From [Mycobacterium] vasticus (GTDB taxonomy: Bacteria > Actinomycetota > Actinomycetes > Mycobacteriales > Mycobacteriaceae): a stretch of DNA of 64,000 nucleotides. The notes under the pieces were generated by a model. That model was given only the letters and a program-made list of their open reading frames with translations. It made no database searches and was not told where the DNA came from. The DNA lies in assembly GCF_020181595.1 (NCBI RefSeq), contig NZ_CP084028.1, forward strand, positions 871,518 to 935,517, read 5' to 3'. The position numbers and the translations under genes are program-made. Below are positions 28,422 to 38,039 of the stretch, in pieces. The number at the start of each line of letters is the position of its first letter. Position 1 is the stretch's first letter.

Positions 28422-28574
28422 ATGGTAGTGCGGCCGTCCGACAAGTAGCCTGCGATCAAAACCGCAGTGGCACAAGTGAAAGGAGTGACCAACGAGTGCA
28501 AGCCCAATGCCAACCCTTGACAAAAAGATTGCAGGCACTCACTATCTAACTCAACCCCGAAGTGAGGAGCGCTG

Positions 28575-30350
28575 GTGGCTTACGACCTGATCATCCGCAA
28601 CGGACTGTGGTTCGACGGCCTGGGCAATACCCCGCAGGTCCGCACCCTCGGCATCCGCGACGGCGTGGTGGCCGACATCGCGTCCGGGCCGCTGGACGAG
28701 ACGGACTGCCCCGAGGTGATCGATGCCGCCGGCAAGTGGGTGGTGCCCGGCTTCCTCGATGTGCACACTCATTACGACGCCGAGGTGCTGCTGGACCCGG
28801 GTCTGCCCGAATCGGTGCGCCACGGCGTCACCACCATCCTGCTGGGCAACTGCTCGCTGTCGACGGTGTACGCCGACTCCGAGGACGCCGCTGACCTGTT
28901 CAGCCGGGTGGAGGCGGTGCCGCGCAAATTCGTGCTCGATGCGCTGCACGCCAAGAAGACCTGGACCACCCCGGCCGAGTATGTCCGCGCCCTCGATGAC
29001 ATGCCGCTGGGGCCCAATATCGGCTCCATGCTTGGTCATTCGGACCTGCGCACCGCGGTGCTGGGCCTGGACCGCGCCACCACCGACGGCGTCGTCCCCA
29101 GCGACGCCGAGCTGGAGAAGATGGCCGCACTGCTCGAAGACGGGCTCGACGCCGGACTGCTCGGCATGTCGGGAATGGATGCGGCCATCGACAAACTCGA
29201 CGGCGAGCGCTTCCGCTCGCGGGCACTGCCCTCGACGTTCGCCACCTGGCGGGAACGACGCCGGCTGATCAAGGTGCTGCGCAAGCGCGGCCGGATGCTG
29301 CAAAGTGCTCCGAATGTGGCAAAACCATTGACGGCGTTGAACTTCTTCCTCACCAGCAGCGGAATGTTCGGCCGCCGGCGCGGGGTACGGATGAGCCTGC
29401 TGGTCTCCGCCGACGCCAAGTCCTCACCGGGCGCGGTGCGCGTTCTCGGCCCTGGCACCCGGCTGCTCAACGCACTGCTCGGTTCCTCGGTGCGCTTTCA
29501 GCACCTGCCGGTGCCGTTCGAACTGTATTCCGACGGAATCGATCTGCCGGTCTTCGAGGAGTTCGGCGCCGGCACCGCCGCGCTGCACCTGCGTGATCAG
29601 TTGGAACGCAACACCTTGCTGGCCGACACCGACTACCGGCGCCGGTTCCGCAAGTCGTTCGACCGCAAGAAGCTGGGTCCGACGTTGTGGCACCGCGACT
29701 TCCACGACGCGGTGATCGTCGAGTGCCCGGACGCGAGCCTGGTCGGCAAGAGCTTCGGGCAGATCGCCGACGAGCGGGGACTGCATCCGCTGGACGCGTT
29801 CCTGGATGTGTTGGTGGCCAACGGCGAACGCAACGTGCGCTGGACCACGATCGTCGCTAACCACCGGCCCCGCCAGCTCGACAGGCTGGCCAACGAGCCG
29901 ACCATCCACTTCGGGTTCTCCGACGCCGGAGCACATCTGCGCAACATGGCGTTCTACAACTATGCGCTGCGCCTGCTCAAGCGGGTACGTGACGCGCAGC
30001 TGGCGGGCCGGCCGTTCATGAGCGTCGAGCGGGCGGTGTACCGGCTGACCGCCGAGGTCGCCGATTGGTTCGGCTTGGATGCGGGCACGCTGCGCCAAGG
30101 CGACCGCGCCGACCTCGTGGTGATCGACCCGGCCGGACTGAACCAGGAAGTGGATGCCTACCACGAGGAAAAGGTGGAGTTCTACGGTGGATTGAGCCGA
30201 ATGGTCAACCGCAACGACGACGCCGTGGTGGCGACCGTGGTGGGCGGCACCGTGGTGTACGGCAACGGGCAGTTCCGCGACGGCTACGGCACGACGCTGA
30301 AGTCCGGCCGGTTCCTGCGTGCCGGATCGCGTGAGCTGGCACGGGTTTAG
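28575..30350 (+). CDS. Amidohydrolase, N-acyl-D-amino-acid deacylase family
   Basis: 591 residues from a GTG preceded by GAGGAG. It is a metal-dependent TIM-barrel amidohydrolase: FLDVHTHYDAEVLLDP holds the metal-binding His64 and His66, TTILLGNCSLSTVYA follows, FGFSDAGAHLRN carries the late catalytic Asp, and the C-terminal beta domain (QGDRADLVVIDPAG) is standard. Such enzymes hydrolyse amide or cyclic amide bonds; the mycobacterial paralogues have no assigned substrate. A TetR gene follows after 12 bases in the same direction, probably in one transcript. The pair is not at this position in M. tuberculosis. Confidence 0.83.
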   Translation: MAYDLIIRNGLWFDGLGNTPQVRTLGIRDGVVADIASGPLDETDCPEVIDAAGKWVVPGFLDVHTHYDAEVLLDPGLPESVRHGVTTILLGNCSLSTVYADSEDAADLFSRVEAVPRKFVLDALHAKKTWTTPAEYVRALDDMPLGPNIGSMLGHSDLRTAVLGLDRATTDGVVPSDAELEKMAALLEDGLDAGLLGMSGMDAAIDKLDGERFRSRALPSTFATWRERRRLIKVLRKRGRMLQSAPNVAKPLTALNFFLTSSGMFGRRRGVRMSLLVSADAKSSPGAVRVLGPGTRLLNALLGSSVRFQHLPVPFELYSDGIDLPVFEEFGAGTAALHLRDQLERNTLLADTDYRRRFRKSFDRKKLGPTLWHRDFHDAVIVECPDASLVGKSFGQIADERGLHPLDAFLDVLVANGERNVRWTTIVANHRPRQLDRLANEPTIHFGFSDAGAHLRNMAFYNYALRLLKRVRDAQLAGRPFMSVERAVYRLTAEVADWFGLDAGTLRQGDRADLVVIDPAGLNQEVDAYHEEKVEFYGGLSRMVNRNDDAVVATVVGGTVVYGNGQFRDGYGTTLKSGRFLRAGSRELARV

Positions 30351-30362
30351 CAGGTTTGGACC

Positions 30363-30950
30363 ATGGCCCGAACCCAACGGGAACGCCGGGAGGCGACCGT
30401 CGCGGGACTGCTGGACGCCAGCATCGCCACGATCGCCGAGATCGGATACGCCCGCGCGTCGGCGAAGGTGATCGCCCGGCGTGCAGGAGTCTCTGATGGG
30501 GCGCTGTTCCGCCACTTCGACACCATGGGTGACTTCATGGCGGCCACCGCACGCGAGGTGCTGCGCCGCCAATTGGAGCTGATCAGCAAGCAAGTGGCGG
30601 AGATCCCGGCCGACGGCTCGGCGCTGGAAGCGGTATTGACCGTGCTGCGTGATCTGACGGCGAACCCCAACAACGCGGTGGTCTACGAGCTGCTGATCGC
30701 CGCACGCACCGACGACAGGCTGCGGTCCACGCTGTCGGAGGTGTTGGAAGAATACGGCGCGAAGATCTACGACACCGCCCGCGGGTTTCCCGGCGCCGAT
30801 GCATTTCCCGAGGAGATGTTCCCCAACGTGGTCGCGTTGCTCACCAACACCTTCGACGGCGCCGCGATCCTGCGGACCGTGCTGCCGCAGCCTGAGATCG
30901 AGGCCAATCGAATTCCGTTGCTGCTGAAGCTGCTAGACGGACAGGCCTAG
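30363..30950 (+). CDS. TetR-family transcriptional regulator
   Basis: 195 residues. The N-terminal DNA-binding domain is clear: RREATVAGLLDASIATIAEIGYARASAKVIARRAGVSDGALFRHFDTMGDFMAATA. The C-terminal helical ligand domain is of ordinary length. It lies 12 bases after the amidohydrolase gene and overlaps the convergent esterase gene by 18 bases at the 3' ends. Local control of the amidohydrolase operon is the simplest reading. No operator palindrome stood out upstream of the amidohydrolase. Confidence 0.85.
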   Translation: MARTQRERREATVAGLLDASIATIAEIGYARASAKVIARRAGVSDGALFRHFDTMGDFMAATAREVLRRQLELISKQVAEIPADGSALEAVLTVLRDLTANPNNAVVYELLIAARTDDRLRSTLSEVLEEYGAKIYDTARGFPGADAFPEEMFPNVVALLTNTFDGAAILRTVLPQPEIEANRIPLLLKLLDGQA

Positions 30951-31955
30951 GTCTCTCGGCGGCGCGGCCGCCGTCACGTCGTCCATGAAGGCCACGATCT
31001 CGTCGACGGCGCGTCGCGCATCCGGGTTGAAGTCGAAGGTGAGCTGGAACATGTGCAGCGCGCGGTCCCAAACCTGCACCCAGTTCGGTACGCCGGCGGC
31101 GGTGAGCTCGTCGGCCAGCAAGAAGGTGTCGTTGCGCAGCATCTCGTTGTTGCCCACCTGCAGCAGGAACGGACCCAGGCCGCGCAGCTCGGCTTCTGTG
31201 GGCATCACCGGCAGCTCGCGGGTTCCGTTCACGGTGGCGTAGACGCGATACAGGAACATGAACGCCATGAACGGGAAGAACGGATCGCGGTGGGCGGCGG
31301 CGGCCTGCCGCTTGATCTCCATGTCCGACGACGTCAGCGGCGACATCAGCACCTGACCGGCCGGCACCGGCAACCCGGCGTCACGCGCGACCAGCGCGGT
31401 GTTGGCTGCCATCAGGCCACCGGCCGAATCGCCGGCCAGCACAATGCGATCCGCGGAGTACCCGGCATCCAGCGCGTATCGGTAGGCATCCAGCCCGTCG
31501 GCAATCGCCTCGTCGATGCCGGCCTGCGGAGCCAACCGGTACCCGACATTGAGGACCCGGGCACCCGCGGCCTCGGACAGCTTGCTGGCGAACCGGCGAT
31601 GCGAGTTGAGGCCCAATGTCACCAGCGCTGAGCCGTGGAAGTACACGATGACCCGGTCTGAATCGCGGGACCCAGGGGCCACCACCCATTCCGCCGGGCA
31701 ATCTGGCAGTTGCACCCGTGACACGTCGGTGCCCGGCAGCGGCCGGATGAACCGCATCGGCTTGTCGATGAGGTCCAGCCGAGCCCGCTGCATACCGGCG
31801 GGCCAGAACCGGTTGATGACCGTCCCGAAAACCGTCAGCACGGCGATAGAGGAGCGCAGGAAGATCAGCGCCGCCAAGCCCAGCAGTCGGGCCTGCCAAC
31901 TGGCCGGGCCGAAGTAGGTCTGAGGCGGCCGATCACGCCATTCCGGTGAGTTCAC
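30933..31955 (-). CDS. Alpha/beta hydrolase, HSL-like esterase/lipase
   Basis: 340 residues from the GTG at 31955; the frame stays open for 100 codons more, but that part runs through the divergent MoxR gene and shows no similarity. A membrane-anchor-like hydrophobic stretch (about residues 15-40) precedes the hydrolase fold. Visible elements are the oxyanion motif VYFHGSALV (a variant of HGGG), the nucleophile GDSAGG (Ser177), and a late His in RALHMFQ. This fits the hormone-sensitive-lipase-like (Lip) esterases abundant in mycobacteria. Substrate is unknown. It is convergent with and overlaps the TetR gene by 18 bases. Confidence 0.8.
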   Translation of the reverse strand: MNSPEWRDRPPQTYFGPASWQARLLGLAALIFLRSSIAVLTVFGTVINRFWPAGMQRARLDLIDKPMRFIRPLPGTDVSRVQLPDCPAEWVVAPGSRDSDRVIVYFHGSALVTLGLNSHRRFASKLSEAAGARVLNVGYRLAPQAGIDEAIADGLDAYRYALDAGYSADRIVLAGDSAGGLMAANTALVARDAGLPVPAGQVLMSPLTSSDMEIKRQAAAAHRDPFFPFMAFMFLYRVYATVNGTRELPVMPTEAELRGLGPFLLQVGNNEMLRNDTFLLADELTAAGVPNWVQVWDRALHMFQLTFDFNPDARRAVDEIVAFMDDVTAAAPPRDLGLSV

Positions 31956-32037
31956 GGTACCCAGGGTATCGGGTATCTGCCGGCCGGATAAAGCAGGACG
32001 CCGTGACGGACCATCGCACCCGTCGTAGCGTGGAGTC

Positions 32038-33435
32038 GTGACCGCGCCGAAAATCCCGCACGATCTGCCCTCAACCCTCGGCGAGCTGCGTGCCGCCGGC
32101 CACCGTGAACGGGGGGTCAAGCAGGAGATCGCCGAGAACCTGCTGGCCCGACTCTCCGAAGGTGACGACGGCGCCGCGATCTGGCCGGGCATCTTCGGAT
32201 TCGACGACACCGTGCTCCCGCAGCTGGAGCGCGCCCTGATCGCCGGCCACGACATCGTGCTGCTCGGCGAACGCGGTCAGGGCAAGACCCGGCTGCTGCG
32301 GGCCCTGGTCGGGCTGCTCGATGAGTGGACGCCGGTGATCGCCGGCGCCGAACTCGGTGAGCACCCGTACTCGCCGATCACGCCCGAGTCGATTCGCCGT
32401 GCTGCCGAACTCGGCGACAGCCTGCCTGTGACCTGGCGGCACCGCAGCGAGCGCTACACCGAGAAGCTCGCCACCCCCGACACTTCGGTGGCCGACCTGG
32501 TCGGCGACATCGACCCGATCAAGGTCGCCGAGGGTCGTAGCCTCGGTGACCCCGAGACCATCGCCTACGGCCTGATCCCGCGGGCGCACCGCGGCATCGT
32601 CGCGGTCAACGAGCTGCCCGACCTCGCCGAGCGCATCCAGGTCGCGATGCTCAATGTGATGGAGGAACGCGACATCCAGGTGCGCGGCTACACGCTGCGA
32701 CTGCCGCTGGACGTCGTGGTGGTGGCCAGCGCCAACCCGGAGGACTACACCAACCGGGGCCGGATCATCACACCGCTCAAGGACCGGTTCGGCGCCGAGA
32801 TCCGCACGCACTATCCGCTGGAGCTCGACGCCGAGGTCGGGGTGATCGCCCAGGAGGCGCACCTGAGCGCGAGTGTGCCGGACTATCTGCTGGCCGCGCT
32901 GGCCCGGTTCGCCCGCTACCTGCGCGAGTCGCGGTCGATCGATCAGCGTTCCGGGGTGTCGGCGCGATTCGCGATCGCCGCCGCGGAGACGGTCGCGGCC
33001 TCGGCGCGCCACCGCGGCGCGCTGCTGGGCGAGACCGATCCGGTAGCCCGGGTCGTCGACCTCGGCACCATCATCGACGTGCTGCGCGGCAAACTGGAGT
33101 TCGAATCCGGTGAGGAGGGGCGTGAACAGGCCGTGCTGGAGCACCTGCTGCGCCGGGCCGTTGCCGACACCGCGTCGCGGGCACTGGGCGGCATAGACGT
33201 CGGGCCGCTGGTGGCCGCGGTCGAGAACGCGGCCGTGACGACCGGCGACCGGGTGTCGGCCAAGGCGGTGCTGGCGGCGCTGCCGGATCTGCCGGTGGTC
33301 GACGCCGTCGCCCAGCGCCTCGGTGCGGAGTCCGAGGGGGAGCGCGCCGCAGCACTCGAATTGGCCTTGGAGGCACTGTATTTGGCCAAGCGTATCGACA
33401 AGACGTCCGATGAGGGCGAAACCGTCTATGGCTAG
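32038..33435 (+). CDS. MoxR-type AAA ATPase (Rv0958-like, magnesium-chelatase-related)
   Basis: 465 residues from a GTG. Walker A is GERGQGKTRLL (Lys83) and the Walker B-like segment is GIVAVNELPDL. The following sensor region is VVVASANPEDYTNRGRIITPLKDRFGAEIRTHYP. It was historically annotated as a magnesium chelatase, but with the adjacent VWA protein it forms a MoxR/VWA chaperone-type pair, which assembles or activates metal-dependent complexes. The downstream VWA gene starts eight bases before this stop, so translation is coupled. Order matches Rv0958-Rv0959. Confidence 0.88.
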   Translation: MTAPKIPHDLPSTLGELRAAGHRERGVKQEIAENLLARLSEGDDGAAIWPGIFGFDDTVLPQLERALIAGHDIVLLGERGQGKTRLLRALVGLLDEWTPVIAGAELGEHPYSPITPESIRRAAELGDSLPVTWRHRSERYTEKLATPDTSVADLVGDIDPIKVAEGRSLGDPETIAYGLIPRAHRGIVAVNELPDLAERIQVAMLNVMEERDIQVRGYTLRLPLDVVVVASANPEDYTNRGRIITPLKDRFGAEIRTHYPLELDAEVGVIAQEAHLSASVPDYLLAALARFARYLRESRSIDQRSGVSARFAIAAAETVAASARHRGALLGETDPVARVVDLGTIIDVLRGKLEFESGEEGREQAVLEHLLRRAVADTASRALGGIDVGPLVAAVENAAVTTGDRVSAKAVLAALPDLPVVDAVAQRLGAESEGERAAALELALEALYLAKRIDKTSDEGETVYG

Positions 33436-35398
33436 AGCGCACGGCTCCCGGTATTCGGCCTACTCCGGTGGGCCGGATCCGTTGGCGCCGCCGGTCGATC
33501 TGGCCGAGGCGCTGGAAGAGATCGGGCGCGATGTCATGGAGGGGACGTCGCCGCGCCGGGCCCTGCAGGAACTGATGCGGCGCGGAACCAAGAACATGCC
33601 GGGTGCCGACCGGCTGGCGGCAGAGGTGCAACGTCGTCGCCGGGAACTGTTGCGCCGCAATAATTTAGATGGAACGCTGGCGGACATCAAGAAACTGCTC
33701 GACGACGCGGTGCTGGCCGAGCGCAAGGAACTGGCCCGCGCCTTGGACGACGACGCGCGCTTCGCCGAGATGCAGATCGAGGCGCTGTCCCCGTCACCGG
33801 CCAAGGCGGTGCAGGAATTGTCGGACTATAACTGGCGCAGCCCGCAGGCGCGGGAGTCCTACGAGAAGATCAAAGACCTGCTCGGCCGGGAGATGCTCGA
33901 CCAACGGTTCGCCGGGATGAAGCAGGCTCTGGAAGGCGCCACCGACGCAGACCGGCAACGGGTCGCCGACATGCTCGACGACCTGAACGAGCTGCTGGAC
34001 AAACATGCCAAAGGCGAGGACACGCCCGAGGATTTCCAGAGCTTCATGGACTCCCACGGCGAGTTCTTCCCGGAGAACCCCGCCAACGTCGATGAGCTGC
34101 TGGACTCCCTGGCCAAGCGCGCGGCCGCCGCCCAGCGCTTCCGCAACAGCCTGACCAATGAGCAACGAGACGAACTGGATGCATTGGCGCAGCAGGCATT
34201 CGGCTCCCCGGCGCTGCAACAGGCGCTTGGCCGGTTGGATGCACACCTGCAGGCGGCCCGGCCGGGGGAGGACTGGAACGGCTCATCGGAGTTCTCCGGC
34301 AGCAACCCGCTGGGCATGGGCGAGGGTGCCCAGGCATTGAGCGACATCGCCGAGCTCGAACAGTTGGCTGAGCAGCTCTCACAGGCATATCCGGGCGCCA
34401 GCATGGACGACGTCGACCTCGATGCGCTGGCCCGCCAGTTGGGAGACGAGGCCGCGGTCGACGCACGTACGTTGGCCGAGCTGGAGCGTGCACTGCTCAA
34501 TCAGGGTTTTCTGGACCGCAGCTCTGACGGGCAGTGGCGGCTGTCGCCCAAGGCGATGCGCCAACTGGGGCAGACCGCGTTGCGTGATGTGGCACGCCAA
34601 CTTTCGGGCCGGCGCGGTGAACGTGACCACCGCCGGGCCGGGGCTGCCGGCGAGTTGACCGGGGCGACCCGGCCATGGCAGTTCGGCGACACCGAGCCGT
34701 GGAATGTCACCCGCACCCTGACCAATGCGGTCCTGAGGCAGGCCGCCCAACCCAACATCGGTGGCCGCCTGTCGATCAGCGTCGACGACGTCGAGGTGTC
34801 CGAGACCGAGACCCGCACCCAATCCGCCGTGGCACTGCTGGTCGACACGTCGTTCTCGATGGTGATGGACAACCGTTGGCTGCCGATGAAACGCACCGCG
34901 CTGGCGCTGCATCACCTGGTGAGTACCCGGTTTCGCTCGGATGCGTTGCAGATCATCGCATTCGGGCGTTACGCCCGCACCGTGACCGCCGCCGAACTGA
35001 CGGGCCTGGAAGGCGTCTACGAGCAGGGCACCAACCTGCATCACGCGCTGGCGCTGGCAAGCCGGCACCTGCGCCGGCACCCCAATGCCCAGCCGGTGGT
35101 GCTGGTGGTCACCGATGGTGAGCCGACGGCGCACCTGGAGGATTACCGAGGCGATGGCGCATCGGTTTTCTTCGACTACCCACCGCACCCGCGCACCATC
35201 GCCCACACCGTCAAGGGCTTCGACGACGTGGCCCGGCTCGGCGCGCAGGTGACGATCTTCCGGCTCGGTGACGATCCCGGGCTGGCCCGATTCATCGACC
35301 AGGTGGCGCGGCGGGTCCAGGGCCGGGTCGTGGTGCCCGAACTCGACGGGCTGGGTGCGGCGGTCGTCGGCGACTATCTGCGCTCGCGGCGGCGCTGA
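33428..35398 (+). CDS. VWA domain-containing protein (Rv0959-like)
   Basis: 656 residues from the ATG at 33428, overlapping the MoxR stop by eight bases. The first 440 residues are helical and charged (PDPLAPPVDLAEALEEIGRDV and long Asp/Glu/Arg stretches). The von Willebrand A domain is C-terminal with an intact MIDAS motif VDTSFS (Asp473, Ser475, Ser477) and a later TDGEPTAH. MIDAS domains hold Mg2+ and bind partner proteins; together with the MoxR ATPase it should act as the client-binding subunit. Client unknown. Converges on the PPE gene with four bases between stops. Confidence 0.87.
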   Translation: MARAHGSRYSAYSGGPDPLAPPVDLAEALEEIGRDVMEGTSPRRALQELMRRGTKNMPGADRLAAEVQRRRRELLRRNNLDGTLADIKKLLDDAVLAERKELARALDDDARFAEMQIEALSPSPAKAVQELSDYNWRSPQARESYEKIKDLLGREMLDQRFAGMKQALEGATDADRQRVADMLDDLNELLDKHAKGEDTPEDFQSFMDSHGEFFPENPANVDELLDSLAKRAAAAQRFRNSLTNEQRDELDALAQQAFGSPALQQALGRLDAHLQAARPGEDWNGSSEFSGSNPLGMGEGAQALSDIAELEQLAEQLSQAYPGASMDDVDLDALARQLGDEAAVDARTLAELERALLNQGFLDRSSDGQWRLSPKAMRQLGQTALRDVARQLSGRRGERDHRRAGAAGELTGATRPWQFGDTEPWNVTRTLTNAVLRQAAQPNIGGRLSISVDDVEVSETETRTQSAVALLVDTSFSMVMDNRWLPMKRTALALHHLVSTRFRSDALQIIAFGRYARTVTAAELTGLEGVYEQGTNLHHALALASRHLRRHPNAQPVVLVVTDGEPTAHLEDYRGDGASVFFDYPPHPRTIAHTVKGFDDVARLGAQVTIFRLGDDPGLARFIDQVARRVQGRVVVPELDGLGAAVVGDYLRSRRR

Positions 35399-35402
35399 TC
35401 TC

Positions 35403-36767
35403 CTACCGGGACAGCAGCCGGCGTTTCTGTTCGGCGAATTCCTCCGGGGTCAGATATCCGGCGTCGTGGAGCTCGCCGAGTTCCCGAATCCCTGCCGCCA
35501 ATTCAGCAAGCGGAACCGTCAGTGGCCGCACCGGTGACGGTGCTGTCGGCGACGGCGAACCGGGCTCCTGCGCCGGCGTGCCTTCCGCGGCGGGAGTCGG
35601 CTGGCCGTCACCGCCGCGGTTGCGGTTGACCGCGCCGGCAAGCGCGCTGCCGCCCATACCCGCCAGGGCCATCTGGCCGAACGCGGTACCCAACCCGCCC
35701 GGCGTGGTCGCCGACGGTCCGGCGGCCAGCGGCGTCGAGAAGCTGGCGTTGCGGATCTCCGGGGCAATCTCGGCCCAACTGATGGGCGTGGACAGCGACC
35801 CGAGTGGGAACGCCTCGCCCCTGGCCGCAATGACCGAGGCGTGCGGCACTCGGAGGTTGTCGGTCGACGGCAGTTCCCCCTCCACTCCCAATTGGCCCAG
35901 GGCGTCCAGGATGCTGCGCTGCCCACCGCGCAGCAGATCCTGGGTGTCGAAGATCTCGCGGGAGTCCATCTCGGAGAAATACATGGCCGCGCCGGCCAAG
36001 TAGACACCGACGATCGACAGGGGCAGGGCGATGCCGATGCCGACCTCGTCGGCCAGGATCGCAAGCCATTCAAATGGATCGACCGGTACGGCGGCCTCCG
36101 CGGGCATGGCGGTGAACGGCGATGAGGCTTCCGACGATCCGGGCCCCGACAGCGTCGAGGCCGTTTTGGACAGCAGCGCCTGGGCATTGTTGGCCACCGA
36201 GTTGCCCTGGGCGGCCTGAGAGGCACCTTGATCGCCCGGTCCTGAGGCGGTCTTGGGGGGCGGCTGGAAGGGTGCCAGCTCGGCGGCGGTCGCCGACGTC
36301 GAGGCGTAGCCGTACATCGCGGTGGCGTCCTGGGCCCACATCTCGGCGTACAGGGCTTCGGTGGCCGCGATCGCCGCGGCGTTCTGACCCAGAACATTGG
36401 TGGCCAGCAGGGTCATCAACTGAGCACGGTTGGCCGCGATCACCGCCGGAGGCACCACCATGGCGAACGCGGCCTCGTAGGCGGCCACTGCCGACTTGGC
36501 CTGGCCCGCGGTCGTTGCCGCTTGCGCGGAGGTGCTGTTCAACCACGTCACGAACGGGGCGACCGAGGCCGCCATCGCTATCGACGACGGGCCCCGCCAC
36601 GCTCCGCTGGTCAGCTCGGTGACCACGGACTGATAGGCGGTCGCCGCCAGGTGCAGTTCGGTGGCCACCCCGTCCCAGGCGGTGGCCGCGGTGATCAGCG
36701 GCCCCGGGCCGGCGCCGGTATACATCCGGGCGGAGGTGACTTCCGGCGGTAATGCCGCGAAATCCAT
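35403..36767 (-). CDS. PPE-family protein with C-terminal SHOCT domain
   Basis: 454 residues from the ATG at 36767, which gives the canonical [18 protein letters not shown]. The PPE helical domain spans 1-175 with [15 protein letters not shown] and SGAWRGPSS. The middle region contains GSLSTPISW (323-331), a variant of the PPE-SVP motif GxxSVPxxW with Val replaced by Thr. The tail (about 421-452) is a SHOCT domain: [26 protein letters not shown] proteins are ESX substrates that pair with PE partners. No PE gene is adjacent, and a SHOCT tail is unusual for the family. A divergent two-component system lies 265 bases away. Confidence 0.88.
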   Translation of the reverse strand: MDFAALPPEVTSARMYTGAGPGPLITAATAWDGVATELHLAATAYQSVVTELTSGAWRGPSSIAMAASVAPFVTWLNSTSAQAATTAGQAKSAVAAYEAAFAMVVPPAVIAANRAQLMTLLATNVLGQNAAAIAATEALYAEMWAQDATAMYGYASTSATAAELAPFQPPPKTASGPGDQGASQAAQGNSVANNAQALLSKTASTLSGPGSSEASSPFTAMPAEAAVPVDPFEWLAILADEVGIGIALPLSIVGVYLAGAAMYFSEMDSREIFDTQDLLRGGQRSILDALGQLGVEGELPSTDNLRVPHASVIAARGEAFPLGSLSTPISWAEIAPEIRNASFSTPLAAGPSATTPGGLGTAFGQMALAGMGGSALAGAVNRNRGGDGQPTPAAEGTPAQEPGSPSPTAPSPVRPLTVPLAELAAGIRELGELHDAGYLTPEEFAEQKRRLLSR

Positions 36768-36859
36768 CGTGGGGCTCAGCTCCTCCGGTTCTTGCTGGTT
36801 CGGTCCGGGCAGGCCCGATCCGTGGGTCAGGCCGTCCGCCGCTTCTCCGAAACCGCATG

Positions 36860-36884
36860 ATATCCCGGAGGTGGGCAGGGATAT
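36860..36884. promoter_or_regulatory. Inverted repeat between divergent PPE and two-component genes
   Basis: ATATCCC (36860-36866) and GGGATAT (36878-36884) are perfect 7-base arms separated by 11 bases. The site is near the middle of the 264-base divergent intergenic region, about 95 bases from the PPE start and 150 from the kinase start. Its symmetry fits a dimeric regulator, possibly the adjacent NarL-type response regulator. Confidence 0.35.
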
Positions 36885-37031
36885 GTGTTCTTTGGCACCG
36901 GCTCGGGCGTTGTGGACGTACCTCCATTTTCCGGATCGGGCCGACTCCGTCGCCATGGTGTTTGACACCCATTCCGAGGTAGGCGTGACCCGTATGGACA
37001 AATATGTGGTGTGCAGGCGAGGCTGGGTGAC

Positions 37032-38039
37032 ATGCACCGTTGGACGGCGGTCATCGATAAGTTCTGGCGACTGACCGGGGTACCGGCACAAGGGCTGTTC
37101 CACCGGGTCGTTCTGATCAATGGTCTGGTCTTCACCGTCGGCACCCTGTTGCTTGCGGTGACGCCGGCCGCGGTTTCGGCGCGCACCCAGTTGACCGAGG
37201 TTCCGGTGCTGCTGGTCGGGCTGGCCATCGTGGTGGGGGCGAACGCACTGCTCCTGAGGTCGAGTCTTGCCCCGCTGGATCGGCTGGCAGCCTCGATGCG
37301 CCGCGTCGATCCGCCGCTGCGCAGCGACCGAATCTATGAACCGGGCGGCGACCTGCACAACCTCATCGAATCCTTCAACACCATGCTGGACCGGCTCGAG
37401 ACCGAGCGGGCCTCATCGAGCGCGTTGGCGCTGGCCGTACAGGAGAGCGAGCGGCAGCGGATCGCCAGGGAGTTGCACGACGAGATCGGGCAGACCCTCA
37501 CCGCTGCCCTGCTGACCCTCAAGCGGGCCGTCGACAACGCGCCGGCGAAGATTCGCGGCGACCTTCGCGACGCCCAGGAGATCGTGCGGTCCAGCCTCGA
37601 CGAGGTGCGCAGCATCGCCGGCCGGCTGCGCCCCGACGTGCTTGAAGACCTTGGCCTGCCCAGCGCACTGCAGGCCCTGTGCAACCAGTTCACCCAAGCG
37701 GCCGGTATCGACGTCGTCCGGGACATCCCAGCCCACGTCGACCGATTGAACCCCGACCTGGAACTGGCCTGCTACCGGATCGCGCAGGAGAGCCTGACCA
37801 ACATCGCCCGCCATTCCGGAGCCCAGAAGGTCTGGTTGGATCTGCATGTCGGCCCGCAGGAGTTGGTGCTGCGGATCGCCGACGACGGTCGTGGCGGGGT
37901 CAGCTCCACCGGTGCGGGTATCCGCGGAATGGGTGAACGAGCCCTACTGGTGCGGGGCACGCTCACGATCACCTCCCCGAACGACAAAGGAACCGAGATC
38001 AAGCTGGCGGCACCGACTCGCAGCGATGGTGGCGCGTGA
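37032..38039 (+). CDS. NarL-type sensor histidine kinase (HisKA_3)
   Basis: 335 residues from the ATG at 37032; a GTG seven codons earlier (37011) is possible. There are two membrane helices (about 23-45 and 57-76) with a very short outside loop, then a HAMP-like linker (77-127), a HisKA_3 dimerisation helix with the phosphoacceptor in [12 protein letters not shown] (His149), and an ATPase domain with [12 protein letters not shown] and DDGRGG. The short extracytoplasmic loop argues for sensing within the membrane or via a partner. The response regulator start overlaps the stop (GTGA). Confidence 0.88.
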   Translation: MHRWTAVIDKFWRLTGVPAQGLFHRVVLINGLVFTVGTLLLAVTPAAVSARTQLTEVPVLLVGLAIVVGANALLLRSSLAPLDRLAASMRRVDPPLRSDRIYEPGGDLHNLIESFNTMLDRLETERASSSALALAVQESERQRIARELHDEIGQTLTAALLTLKRAVDNAPAKIRGDLRDAQEIVRSSLDEVRSIAGRLRPDVLEDLGLPSALQALCNQFTQAAGIDVVRDIPAHVDRLNPDLELACYRIAQESLTNIARHSGAQKVWLDLHVGPQELVLRIADDGRGGVSSTGAGIRGMGERALLVRGTLTITSPNDKGTEIKLAAPTRSDGGA

